Source of the DNA: Pelobates cultripes
Taxonomy: Eukaryota > Chordata > Amphibia > Anura > Pelobatidae
Reading direction: 5' to 3'
DNA length: 64,000 nt
Assembly (NCBI GenBank): GCA_933207985.1
Contig: OW240921.1
Coordinates: 106,219,165 to 106,283,164, forward strand
How positions within the stretch are numbered: the stretch's first letter is position 1; each line of letters opens with the position of its first letter. A model generated the notes under the pieces. It was not told where the DNA came from. It saw nothing but the letters and a program-made list of their open reading frames with translations, and searched no databases. The position numbers and the translations under genes are program-made. Shown piece after piece: positions 33,946 to 45,040 of this stretch.

Positions 33946-35033
33946 CTCCCTATATAAGGCGTCCCAGATATAGAGAAAGAGAGAAAAGAAGGTCTACAGT
34001 GCTCGACTGCTACGTAAGAGTGGGTTCCTACGTACGTCTTCCCAAAACGTAGACTAGTCACTAATTCCGCCTACCCGAGGTAGCCGCGGAATTGGAGCGT
34101 GGCGAGAAGTGTGTGACCAATCACTTCTCTCAACAAAGAGAAAGAGAAATAGGAGGGGAAAGTGTAAATAGTACAGTGAGTAAGGTAAAAGTAAACACAG
34201 GAATCTGTGTGACAGACAATTAAGACAATAACATTTCAGTGTAAATACAGTGCATGCATCACAGTTCAAATAAGTTCAACAGTTTTATCCCTTGCCTTTA
34301 CTCGTGTGGCCAAAAGCCACCTCCCTCAACCTCGCAGTGTCCCTGTTGCGGACCCACCCGCAAGTCTCACTACCAGCAGCCACAGGAAACAGCAACAGCT
34401 TCCAACCCGAATCCTGTATAGCCTAAAGAATTGGAATCTTACCTGCCTCAGCGCTCGAGGCTGGAATTTTACCAAGAAGTGGTGTCCGATGAGGCTAGCT
34501 AAGCAGTCAAAGCGACACTATGGGGAACCCCCAGGAAGCAGTGAGTCTACACCACCCTCCACAGATTCCCCCTACTCTTTTTCCTTACAGCCACAGCTAC
34601 ATGGCTCCTAAAAGAGTTAAACAGGCAATAGAGGACCCCAAGGAAAACTTCCACAGGTCCACCCCCCTTTTTCCTTACTACCACAGCCACGTGGTACCTA
34701 AAAGGAGTAAACAGGCACTCACACTCCCCGGGTACTAAGTTAAACACAAACCAATACAAACACACCCAGGCAACAGATAGTCAACATGCAGGTAAATTAA
34801 GTATCATTAACAATACAAAGACTCTGGGCAAGTTATTACCTGACTTTGATGTCCTCTCAGCAGCAGTCACAGACACTGGGACAGGTCAATCACAGGGGTA
34901 GGAACATACCGGCTAGGTGCTGCAGCAGTCTCTACCGTGTATTCAGAGGTGATCAGGCTCTTTTCCTTCCCCCAGGATTCATCCCCCCCAGCATCTTCTT
35001 GGACAGCTGCCCAGGCAGGACATAACCCAGAGC
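33946..35033 (-). other. Proviral leader between primer-binding site and gag
   Basis: About 1.1 kb without a convincing coding frame. It contains an imperfect duplication: CTTTTTCCTTACAGCCACAG...TAAACAGGCA at about 34573-34627 and CCTTTTTCCTTACTACCACAG...TAAACAGGCA at about 34666-34718. Short open frames here are not supported as genes. Confidence 0.5.
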
Positions 35034-35051
35034 CCCACGTTTTGGGCGCCA
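35034..35051 (-). promoter_or_regulatory. Retroviral primer-binding site, lysine-tRNA-like
   Basis: On the minus strand, two bases after the LTR end, lies TGGCGCCCAAAACGTGG. TGGCGCC is the start expected for a primer complementary to a lysine tRNA 3' end; the rest matches the Lys-1,2 type apart from two extra A. This fixes the LTR boundary and the orientation of the provirus. Confidence 0.8.
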
Positions 35052-35053
35052 AC

Positions 35054-35654
35054 TGTAGTAGATGATTTACTGCAAACCAATTAGTTTGAATGACTATCTG
35101 TTCCTGTCCAAATTAAAGATAATAAAGTTGCGTGCACACAGAAGTAAATTCACACTGAGACACAGAGTTCAGGTTAATGAAAGAACTTCGGAGAAGTTTA
35201 ATGGCTTCTGAATAAAAAGCAGGCTCGCAGGCCCTTTTTAAAGGCATTATTACATCATTGAAGAAAATCAAGATATAGACAAATAGACATTGTTAATTGG
35301 CTTAGGTGCTAAGTAGTTAGTAAAATGCCCTCCCTACGGGGTGTACCATCTTAGGTCACTATCCTCGTCATGATTGTCTCCTCCAGGTTTTTAGCGCCAT
35401 TTTGTTAACATGAGGAGCTCACTCGACGGGAGGGGCCTTTTGGCAGCTATCCATTTAGAGTGTAGCCTGGCACTGTTAGTTTCTCAAGGTTAGGTTTCAA
35501 GCCTTTTAGTAAATACACATTTTATCAAAGCTATTTCTTGCTGACATGTTCTATAGACAAAGCTTTCTTGTAAAACTATGGGGCCTCTTAGAGGTATAGC
35601 AAGAGGATTTAAAGGGGCCTTACAGATTTATAGAGGCCTAATAATTCTACAACA
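35054..35654 (-). mobile_element. 5' LTR of the endogenous retrovirus (601 bp)
   Basis: Same LTR as 15741-16346, with four small indels (including an 11-base difference near 16229) and a few substitutions. On its upstream side it is joined to the same base of the L1 ORF1 remnant: AGTT then CACCCGGTC at 35655. It is therefore the same insertion event as the solo LTR in copy 1. Confidence 0.92.
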
Positions 35655-35658
35655 AGTT

Positions 35659-36171
35659 CACCCGGTCACCACGGAGATACTCAGTTTTCTCCTCTCAGAC
35701 CTGCGCCAGACACTATCCGCAGAGATCTCCCAAGTAAGGGAAGATGTCAAAGGGTTTGCCGCTCGCCTCACGACTGTGGAGCAGATTACCCAAATGCACG
35801 CAGCTCAGGTGACAGAACTCCAGACACAGGTGAGAGAACTTACCTTGGCTCACACTACACTGACCCACCAACTAGCAGCCATGGAGGATAAACGTAGATG
35901 GAAGCACATTAGAATCCGAGGTCTCTCTGATACTGTGACCCCAGCTGAGCTGCCCCATCTCCTCCGCAGGCTCTTCGCAACTCTGCTGCCCCCTAAGCAA
36001 GCAAAAGGAATACAGCTGGATGGCATGTTTCGCCTACCCCAAAGTACACAAGCGGAGCCCACAAAATGGCGGCCGGCCCACACACCACAGCCACGTGCAT
36101 GGTCAGGAGGGAAACTGAGCTCCGATATGACCGCATATTCAGGGCAGTCTGGGAGAATCTGGAGGCCTTAA
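35659..36171 (+). pseudogene. L1-like ORF1 remnant (copy 2)
   Basis: Counterpart of 16351-16863, with one amino-acid difference (AAQVTELQ against AAQMTELQ). It has the same coiled coil, RRM-like segment and decayed C-terminus. Its N-terminal piece is absent because this contig runs into the retrovirus. Confidence 0.75.
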
Positions 36172-37661
36172 TGCAATCTCAGCAAAAGGAATCCTTATCT
36201 GGCGGCATGCTGCAGGGCCCGACGTGTTAAGGCAAAGAAAGGGATGGGACAAACACCCCATACCCCACACTCAAGACGAACACTCACCAGAAAAGGTTCG
36301 CCCCAACAGCGTCCACCTGGAGCCATGCTAAGACTAGCCACAGTCCGCACAAAACCCCTAAAACCAAAAGGACCCCCAAGGTACAGCTCCACAGACAGCC
36401 TCGCCGAAATGCAATGACATGGATCGGATTCAAGAGGGGCAAATCTGCACAACTCACAGCCATGAATCTACGCTACTTACTAGGCAAACCTGCACCCCGC
36501 ACTGATGCTCCCCTCCACTGCACGCCCGGAACACAGAGCACGAGACAAAGCCTGTCACACCAAGAAGCCACAGCGACCCCACAAGGCATCGGCTGAAGAT
36601 CTCGACAGCAGGACAGCCATGCAGACTTTGGGACAGTAAGCCCCTTCGTGGAGATGCACCACATACAACATGGCAGGCCCACCAAACACGCTTCCATGAA
36701 CCCCCAGCTGTAACGAGGCTCACCCCACACACCTACACCCATTAGACCTCAACAACCGGACAAAGGTACATACCACTCAGGGAACTATTGTGGGGAAACA
36801 AGCACAAACACAGCTACACGTAAACAACCTCACACTCATGCATGATCCAACATAACCACATTAGAAACCACCTGCCTCTCCGTGTACCCCAGGGGCTACC
36901 CTAATCTGGGGATTGGCTGAGTCGGAGACTCTCTGATGACAGTGGGCTAATTACCTAAGCTCTGAGCCCTTTATGGTATCGGTGAACAACATCTTGCTCT
37001 AGTTTTGTGCCGTTTAACTGCATGAGTAGAATATGCTTCCCTGTAACAGTTATTTTTTTTTATTACGCATTGCACTGTGCCATTCCTACCCTATGCGGTG
37101 CAGTCCCGGTGGAACTTCCCCTCTTTTAGCCAGCTAAGATTGTCTTATTATAGGTCAAAATGACTTCTTTAACATGCATGCCTTGCCTTTAACTATCTTC
37201 TCCTCATGTAGGCCTAGTTACCATATTACTAACCCACAAGTGATTAAAGTTACTCATGTCTAAGCTTTAACCCCTTAAGGACCAAACTTCTGAAATAAAA
37301 GGGAATGACATGTCACACGTCATGTGTCCTTAAGGGGTTAATCCACGTGCATATTACACACTGCCTACTTCTTAACTATACCTCTATTATGTTGCATATG
37401 CACAGTGTTTTTCTTTTCCTTGTTTTTCATAATTTCATTTCGTAAAAAGTTATGCTAGAGTGCCACGATGCAAGGCATTGCAATATACTGAAGCATATTT
37501 AGCCTGCTTATTCTCATAATGCATTATTCTGATTTCTCAACTACTATGTCAATGTGTATTCAATATGCTTGCTACTACTTCTGTGGTACGGCGAGATATC
37601 TTGTTATATGTAATATAATGCACAAGAAAATAAAGAACTAAAAAAATATAATAAAAAAATA
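36172..37661 (+). mobile_element. L1-like LINE 3' part (copy 2)
   Basis: Counterpart of 16864-18356, ending in the A-rich tail near 37625-37660. Confidence 0.5.
37267..37341. mobile_element. TTAA-flanked palindromic MITE (copy 2)
   Basis: Counterpart of 17959-18036, three bases shorter (GGGAATGACATG against GGGAATCATGACATG). Confidence 0.85.
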
Positions 37662-38645
37662 TCCATTTGGCATCTGTTTTTTATAATTATTATAAGTTTA
37701 TCCTGTATTATGTTTCTTTAGGTGTGGAAGCAATTAACTAATGTTCACTTCTAATTTTAGTGTAAATCCCATTTCAAATAGCATAATATCAAACATGCAT
37801 GCTGGTCTCAACTAGGAATGATGAAACCAGTAGTTTGCCAAAATGCTTTTTACACTATTTACCACAAGATGGCAGCAGAAGATTGCACACGGGACAGCAA
37901 GAAAGAAGGGGGGAAAAACAGCCAATTTTTTATTGATTTTTTTACTTTTATTGTCAAAAAAACGTACATGTAAAAAATTTATGAAATTTTGCATTATTTA
38001 GTTTTCTATCATAAATCTTAAATACAGCTCACATTGCCACTTTTTTCTTTACAGAATTCACTATTCTTATTCCAAATATACAGAGCACTCACTACTATCC
38101 AATTTCTCATGTTGAAGACTCTTGCCAACAGCACCTTGCACGAGTATTTACTTAAGTAAAAATTCCAAATTTAAGGCCAGAATCGACACATTTCTCTAAA
38201 TCTGAAATCATAACAGACTTAGCCAAACGGGGGAATCTCTATTTTTACAGGTTTATTTACTCATTTCCTATTGGCCCCAGAGTCAATAACCTCCACAGAA
38301 CATACTATTGGATTGGACCCCTGGACAATGAATAAAGTTATACAAGAATTCATTTTGAGTTCCTTACGATTTAAACTTTAATGAAGAACACAGTCCATTT
38401 ATTGCCAAATGACTACTGAAATCCAGCCAAATACTACACTGTCATTTGGTTGTTACCAGCTGGCTGTTTTACCCCATTTGGCAATTCATAAAAGGCAAAC
38501 TTGGCTATTTAAGACAGATTTGCACATAAAATTTGGCTACATTTCAGTTGTCTGTTAAAATCAGCTTAATCTCCATATCTGAACTGCAACAGGAGTTACC
38601 TTCATTTGGTTGTTCCAATCCACCTGGTAAATTCAACCCGGAATT

Positions 38646-39083
38646 TTAAAGGAGCACTATAGGGTCAGGAACACAAACAAGTATTCCTGATGATATAGTG
38701 CAAAACCATCATTAAGGCTTGCCCCCTCCTCCCCCCTTTAAAAGCCTGAAAGACATCTTATTTTGAGCGCTATGCGGATGCGCTGGCACTGGCCCCGCCC
38801 CCTGGGTGACATCAGAATTGCTGAATTTTAGCCAATCCAATGCTTTCCTATGGGGAAAGCATTATATTGGCTAAAATCATAAAGGGGCAGGGCCAAACAC
38901 CGTTTTGACCAATCAGCACCTCCTCATGCAGATGCATTGAATCAATGCATCTCTATGAGAAAAATGCAGTGTACCCATGCAGAACACTGAAAAAGGCAGT
39001 GTTTGCATGAAAATGCCTGAAGGCAATGATTATACTCACCAGAAGAACTACATTAGTTGTTATGGTCACTAGTGTCCCTTTAA
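38646..39083. mobile_element. TTAA-flanked MITE (copy 2)
   Basis: Counterpart of 19339-19776. Confidence 0.75.
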
Positions 39084-39462
39084 GATCCCTATCCCCACTA
39101 TCTCTAATGACGCCTGCAATCCTAAATCCCACTCAAACAATATTGTTCTACTTTAAAATATCTAATTGGCTTTTAGTTACAAAAAAAATTAATCAGACTC
39201 CTATGTTTAAATTGTAAGCCAATTAACACTTGAGGATTAGAGGAGCAGAATTTGGAATTTTTGTCTTCCATAGGAAGAAACAAGGAGTGAACTTGAAACT
39301 TCAATGTCAGTTATAATTTTCTCCATCTGTTCAAAAGGGTCAGGTGAAGACTCTAAAATGTATTCTGATCAGGTAATGGGAACAGATGGGGTAGAACAGA
39401 GGGATAATATGTACAAATACATAAAATAATGGTTTGTATTTAATCCTCATTATACCTTATGA

Positions 39463-39963
39463 TTAAAGGACCACTCTATGCACCCAGACCACTTCAGCTT
39501 AATGAAGTGGTCTGGGTGCCAGGTCCAGCCAGGGTTAACCCTTTTTTTTAATAAACATAGCAGTTTCAGAGAAACTGCTATGTTTATGTTAGGGTTAATC
39601 CAGCCTCCATCCTCTAGTGGCTGTCTCATTGACAGCCGCTAGAGGTGCTTGCGTGATTCTCACTGTGAAAATCACAGTGAGAAGACGCCAGCGTCCACAG
39701 GAAAGCATTATGAATGCTTTCCTATGAGACTGGCTGAATGCGCGCGCAGCTCTTGCCCTGCGTGCGCATTCAGCCGAAAGGGAGGAGAGGAGGCGGAGAG
39801 GAGGAGGAGAGCTCCCCGCCGGCGCTGGAAAAAAAGGTAAGTTTTAACCCCTTCCTCTCCCCAGAGCCAGGCGGGAGGGGGACCCTGAGGGTGGGGGCAC
39901 CCTCAGGGCACTATAGTGCCAAGAAAACGAGTATGTTTTCCTGGCACTATAGTTGTCCTTTAA
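39463..39963. mobile_element. TTAA-flanked MITE (copy 2)
   Basis: Counterpart of 20156-20656. Confidence 0.8.
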
Positions 39964-42900
39964 CAGACGTGCACAAATTATTTTCAGCTGGGACGAACAA
40001 AACAAATGCCTTTTAATCTGCGCCTAAACAAACAAACCAGTACAGAATTTACCTGTGAAGCCTTATTTAAGGATTGCACAGGTAAATCCTAGACGGATCA
40101 ATTTGTTAGAGAGCAGATGAGGAATCATTTGATTTGTTTGTCCCAGCTGAAAACATTTGTGTACAAGTATAGTGAACATGACCTTGCTGTAATGAACATT
40201 GCTAGTTTCTCTTATATAATTTGTACAGGCAGAAAATGTACAGATTATATAAGCGAAAATGCCTGTTTTTATGACAAACACGCGTTTCACTATTCCAGAT
40301 TAGAATCTCTGAGTAGAACAAACAGTTTTCATTGCGAAAGAATTAAGAGATTACTATAAGAGGGGAAACGCTATTACCATAGCACTAATGCCGAGAAACA
40401 TCCTGCTGTATTAAACAGACTGACTGCATTGAGAGCTTCATTAGATGAACTCCGAATTATTGGAATTGGTAATGCAGAAAAAGGTGACTGCCGCACTAAT
40501 GTTGCAGATGATGACTGTGGATTGCTAATTGTTGGATGATTAACTGGGGAAATGACTGGACAAGTGAATACGCCTATGGCTAGAAGAAAAGCCATCTTGT
40601 CACACAGCTGACAACTGGACAAGGAAAGAATTTCCTGTTGAAATAGACCAGCAATAAAATAATGGTATCAAACAGCAAAGAAGAACTGACGAAAAACTAT
40701 AAAGAAAGAAGATCTACTTTGACTAAAACTAGTCAAACCTTTTGCTGCGTGCCAAATTATTTTAACATATTAAAGTGCATTCAAGCATCATGGGGGAACG
40801 GAAAAATTGGCTCATGATGCCACAATTCTTGATTGCAAGGAAACATCACACTCAATTCCAGACACAGAACCAAGAACTTGTTTTAGATAACTGTAAAGGA
40901 GAAATATTGAACATTTACTATCACGATGTAGGGTTAAAACTAACCATTAGCAATACAGGCAACTATTGACATGTTCATTTCTATGTTAATTTCACATAAT
41001 GTTTTAATAACCATTATACTGATATGTCTGCAACAGTCTTGAAGCAAAATAAATAAATAATAAAAACATACTATTTTTAGAGTTGAGATATTAATAAACA
41101 TTTAATGAAGTCGTGTGTTGCCCTTACAGGATGTGCTCAAAATTGTTTATCCACACCCCTCCATCTGTATTATTACACAGAGATGGAATATTGCCAGCTA
41201 AATTTCATCATGCAGCCATTTAAATGCCAAACTCCATTTTCTTCTCCTAAATCTGTTGCTGCAGTTCATTACTCCCGTTTTACGTGTGATGCTCTTTCTT
41301 ACTTTATTTAATGAAATGTTTACAAATGTTATGATGCTGTACTTTTATATAATGGTAAAATATATTAATGTGGTACCTTCCAAGTTCTATTTTTTTGTAC
41401 TTTCTAAAAGCAAATATTTAAAAGCCCCAAAACATAAAAAATGGCAGCAAAAGGATCTTTGTTCCCCTTATCTGTTTAGCGTTAAGTATTGAATAGCCAG
41501 AGCTAAGACCATCTAACATGTTTCAGAACAGGTTAACCCTATTCATAGGACTAAATTAAACACGTTTGGCTGCTTTAATTCTGGTTATTCATTTTCTAGT
41601 CTTTGGTATGGAGATAAAAAATAAATATTTTTTTGAAATTTTAATTACCTGTTCCGGAAGAGTGTTTTCATTCGTGCCTCATTCAATACATGGATATTTT
41701 GTCACACCATATAAGCCACATTGTTTTGCAACCAACTACTTTTTACAGATTACCCAAATATCCGTGAGCCCATTTTAACTCAAGAGAAAATATATAATGC
41801 AAACTTGCTTGCATCACTGCATATCTGCTCCACGCAACTCACAATTTAAATGCTTTACAATTTAAGTCACTTACTGTGGATGAGCTGCTCCTTAAATAGA
41901 TGCATTGTTTAGTTGTGATGCTGCTAGTGTCTAAAATGACCAAAGTTAATACATAATACAAGCTTTACAGAGTACTGAACCCCTTTATGTATAAATGTTG
42001 GTCATTTTCCGCTTTTGCACCTCTGCAAATAGATAATGCATGATTTGGTGAGCCATAGAATAATGTTTTTGTATTTAAAACAATATTACAGTGACAAAGC
42101 CATGTATACAGATCGGAATCCAGCTTAGAATTCAAAATATCAAAAAGTAGCAAAATAAACTAAACAACCACTGGGACCAAGTTCGAAAAACTAAACATAC
42201 ATCTATCTCCTGCTTACTCCTGATTGGTTTAGTCATTTCATCATGCATTTGGTCCAAATAAAGCAGTAATGGTTAACCCAATTTCTACAGATAATAAGAT
42301 CCTAATACAAGTAAGATTAGAGTAAAAACACTTCAGTTAGACAGATGAAGAGAGTCCACAGAAGCATTGTAGATTATTCATAAATCACATTCCCCTTGAT
42401 GACTGGACAAGTGCCCTGTGCTCTATGCTGTACCCTGTGTTCAAGTTATGAGAGTTAAAGGTGTAATTCTCGTAATAGCAGGGAGGCAGATAGATCTGTC
42501 TCACCCACAAAGTTTGCACAGTCCTCAATGTTGCTAATGTTGGTTCGATACACAGAAACAAAATGGCAATAACCGTTCAGAGCAGCATTCTCTGAGCTAC
42601 TCCCACAGTTTCATTACCGGGTATTAGAATTGCAATTATCCCGGCAGCAGCGAGGTGCAAGAAAACCTGCACTATAACAGCAGTTTACATGGTATCGCCG
42701 CTGTAATAGACGGCAGTTCTCCATAAATTGTAGCACTTCTTTATTCCACATAAAATGTTTAACTGCACCAAACACGTATACATTATGAAAAAACTACTAG
42801 AAAAGAAAAATATATATAGAACACGTTCCATTTTTTGTGACTGGCACGTCCTCATAACAGAGGGAGTAGAGCCAGTAATTGCAGTTTTGTTTTGTGGTAT

Positions 42901-44864
42901 TCGTACCATTACGGATTACACAAACTTTGAGACAAGAAGGATTGCACCTAGCAAGCTGGAATCATAGTGTCACTTTGAGCAAGGTACAGAGAGGCCATAT
43001 TGAAAAATACTTTAAAACATTGGCCAGGAAGGAGCCAATGACATTGTATGTAACAGCCGTATTGCCATTGTGATAGGCTCATTTGAATTCCATAGCCAAA
43101 GTCAGGTTTAAGAAGTAATCCTGCACTTTGTTTACCGCAATGGAGGAGTTCTGGTGCGGGAAACTGAGTAAACGTTAATGTAATTTTACCAAGCAAAATG
43201 GGTGAACAGTGATCCTAACCCTATAAGGTAACCTATACTCTCAAATAACCATTGTTATTTTTGGGATTATAGGTACCCTTGAACAAGGAGATGATCTATT
43301 AAATAGCATTTACCCTGTTCTTTACACCAATAGACATAAGTAACAAGATTAATCCACAAATGGCAAGCACTAGATTAAGTCCATCTGAAAGCAAGCTGAC
43401 AGACTGCAAATTAAGATAAAAACATAAATATTTTATTGCACATAAAAAAACAGTTCAATTACTTTAGTAACAATGGTTTAAAGATGTAGCTTTCTTCATA
43501 CCACTCTAAAGGGTACCACCCGTATTTAAAACTAAACGAGGAAGGGTATAGATCACACATGCTCATTATAGGCTGTAGAAAGTTTTGTTTGGCACAGTTG
43601 GTGTCAACATTGGCAAGGGCATCCGCGCATTTTGCAGAGCACAGTAACGTTGACTCACATTTACTTTTTGGAAATAAAATGAAACCAATGTCTCTAAAAT
43701 AAGAAATGGAAGTATAAATAAGCATTAATCTTTATAGTACACATACACACACTCTTTTTTTTACCCATGGCAACAGGATGCCAGAACGTATCCGAGATAC
43801 CAGTTTTCACAGATAAAAAAAAAAAAAAAAAAGCCAAAATAGTGTGCCCTCCTTGCCAAATCCCAATGGTGTTTGGCTTCTTATACTAGTCTTTTTCTTC
43901 CTTCTTTTCCTTTTGAATCTAATTGTACAGCTGCTTGTGTGATTGTTCAGAAATACCCATCAGTCACAGGCTAAAAATTCTACATTACCCAGTCAGTTGT
44001 TTGGCAAGAGATATGGATATATGTATAGTATTTATAGCCCATTACTTATATTTAAAAAACAAAAAAGTACTCTTTATCTACACAAGAGGAAGATGTTTCT
44101 ACTGTGCCCTCCAGAATGATGCACGACTTTTTATATGCTGGGTTTATGAAAATGAACAGTGTATTAATACACGTACATAAAACCTAAATAAATACTGTAA
44201 ACAATCTGGCGTTTTAATAGGCATTGGAGTCATAATTTGGAGATGAATGGTTCTGAAAATGCCCAATTATGCAATGTTTAACGCTTAGCTTAAATACAGA
44301 TGTCATGTGAGTGTACATATAAATATATACGCGTCACGATAATTACCCTTAAACTGAACTCAAATTATACATCCTTTAGACATGTGCTTTGTGCATCAAG
44401 TTCCATAACATTAGGCAGTGAGACTCCAAAACCATTCCTCCACAAAAACAAAAAAACACCACACACCTTCTTTGTTACTGTGGTAATGGCTGCTAAGCCC
44501 TTTTCACACAAGAGCAATGCGATGCAAGTCTCTCATACTGGAAGAATAAGCAGTAAAGCCTGAGCTGCACACAACTAACCAGCAGTTAGCACAGCTGCCT
44601 ATAGAAAAAAGTGGTATACAATAATGGTAGATCAGTGGTACCAAAATAGTGGTGTTCAAAAAGGCAAAAAGACAAAAGACTTCAAAATAAAGCGGATGAC
44701 ACAGGACAAGGCAGTTCCCTGTTTGTCTCTGGCTTGAGTGTACAAAAACCTGCATTAATAAAAACCTGCTCTTCATATTAGAGTGAATTTGTTCTGTGCA
44801 AGGTGTTGTCCTTTTCTTAGCATTTTAATGCAATGCCTGTAATACAAAGGGGAAATGCCCAATC
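39964..44864. other. USP28 3' UTR and downstream non-coding DNA (copy 2)
   Basis: The right part should hold the USP28 3' UTR on the minus strand. A candidate poly(A) signal is AATAAA on the minus strand (TTTATT at 43432-43437), which would give a 3' UTR of about 1.4 kb; this is a guess without transcript data. No further gene is recognised down to the L1 remnant. Confidence 0.4.
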
Positions 44865-45040
44865 CTATGTCACTGTGACAGCAGAAGCACCCTGAATTGA
44901 CTCCATAACGGCTGTGAAGCGACTGCATAGGTCGTATGGAGAGTGAGGTCGGATCTTTGGTGGCTCCTTAAGCACAATCTTTTCAGCAGAACAGTCCAAA
45001 AGTCTGGGAAGGAACTGGCTAAGCTTCAGTTGCAGGTTAT
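44865..45040 (-). CDS. USP28: USP28 last coding exon with stop
   Basis: 176 bp, (D)[19 protein letters not shown], then [20 protein letters not shown], ending GASAVTVT and TAG at 44865-44867. The acceptor is CTCCTCTTACAG. The 3.5-kb intron before it contains the copy-1/copy-2 breakpoint and the 37-bp minisatellite. Confidence 0.96.

Larger units (their letters stand above)
28618..35654 (-). mobile_element. Broken endogenous retrovirus, gamma/epsilon-like, minus strand
   Basis: In order on the minus strand: 5' LTR (35654-35054), primer-binding site, leader, gag start, protease, RT, unrecognised insert, RNase H, integrase, start of env. At least four parts are deleted (most of gag, RT fingers/palm, integrase core, most of env and the 3' LTR) and there are several frameshifts and stops. 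The 3' end is not seen: env stops at an interspersed repeat, then comes an unrelated LTR and the assembly gap. No functional product is expected. Confidence 0.85.

Noticed and set aside
34306..34611. 101-codon plus-strand frame in the proviral leader
   Set aside because: It is antisense to the provirus, low-complexity and has no recognisable domain.
43459..43725. 88-codon minus-strand frame present in both copies (also 24165-24431)
   Set aside because: Its presence twice is explained by the duplicated locus, and it probably lies in the USP28 3' UTR.
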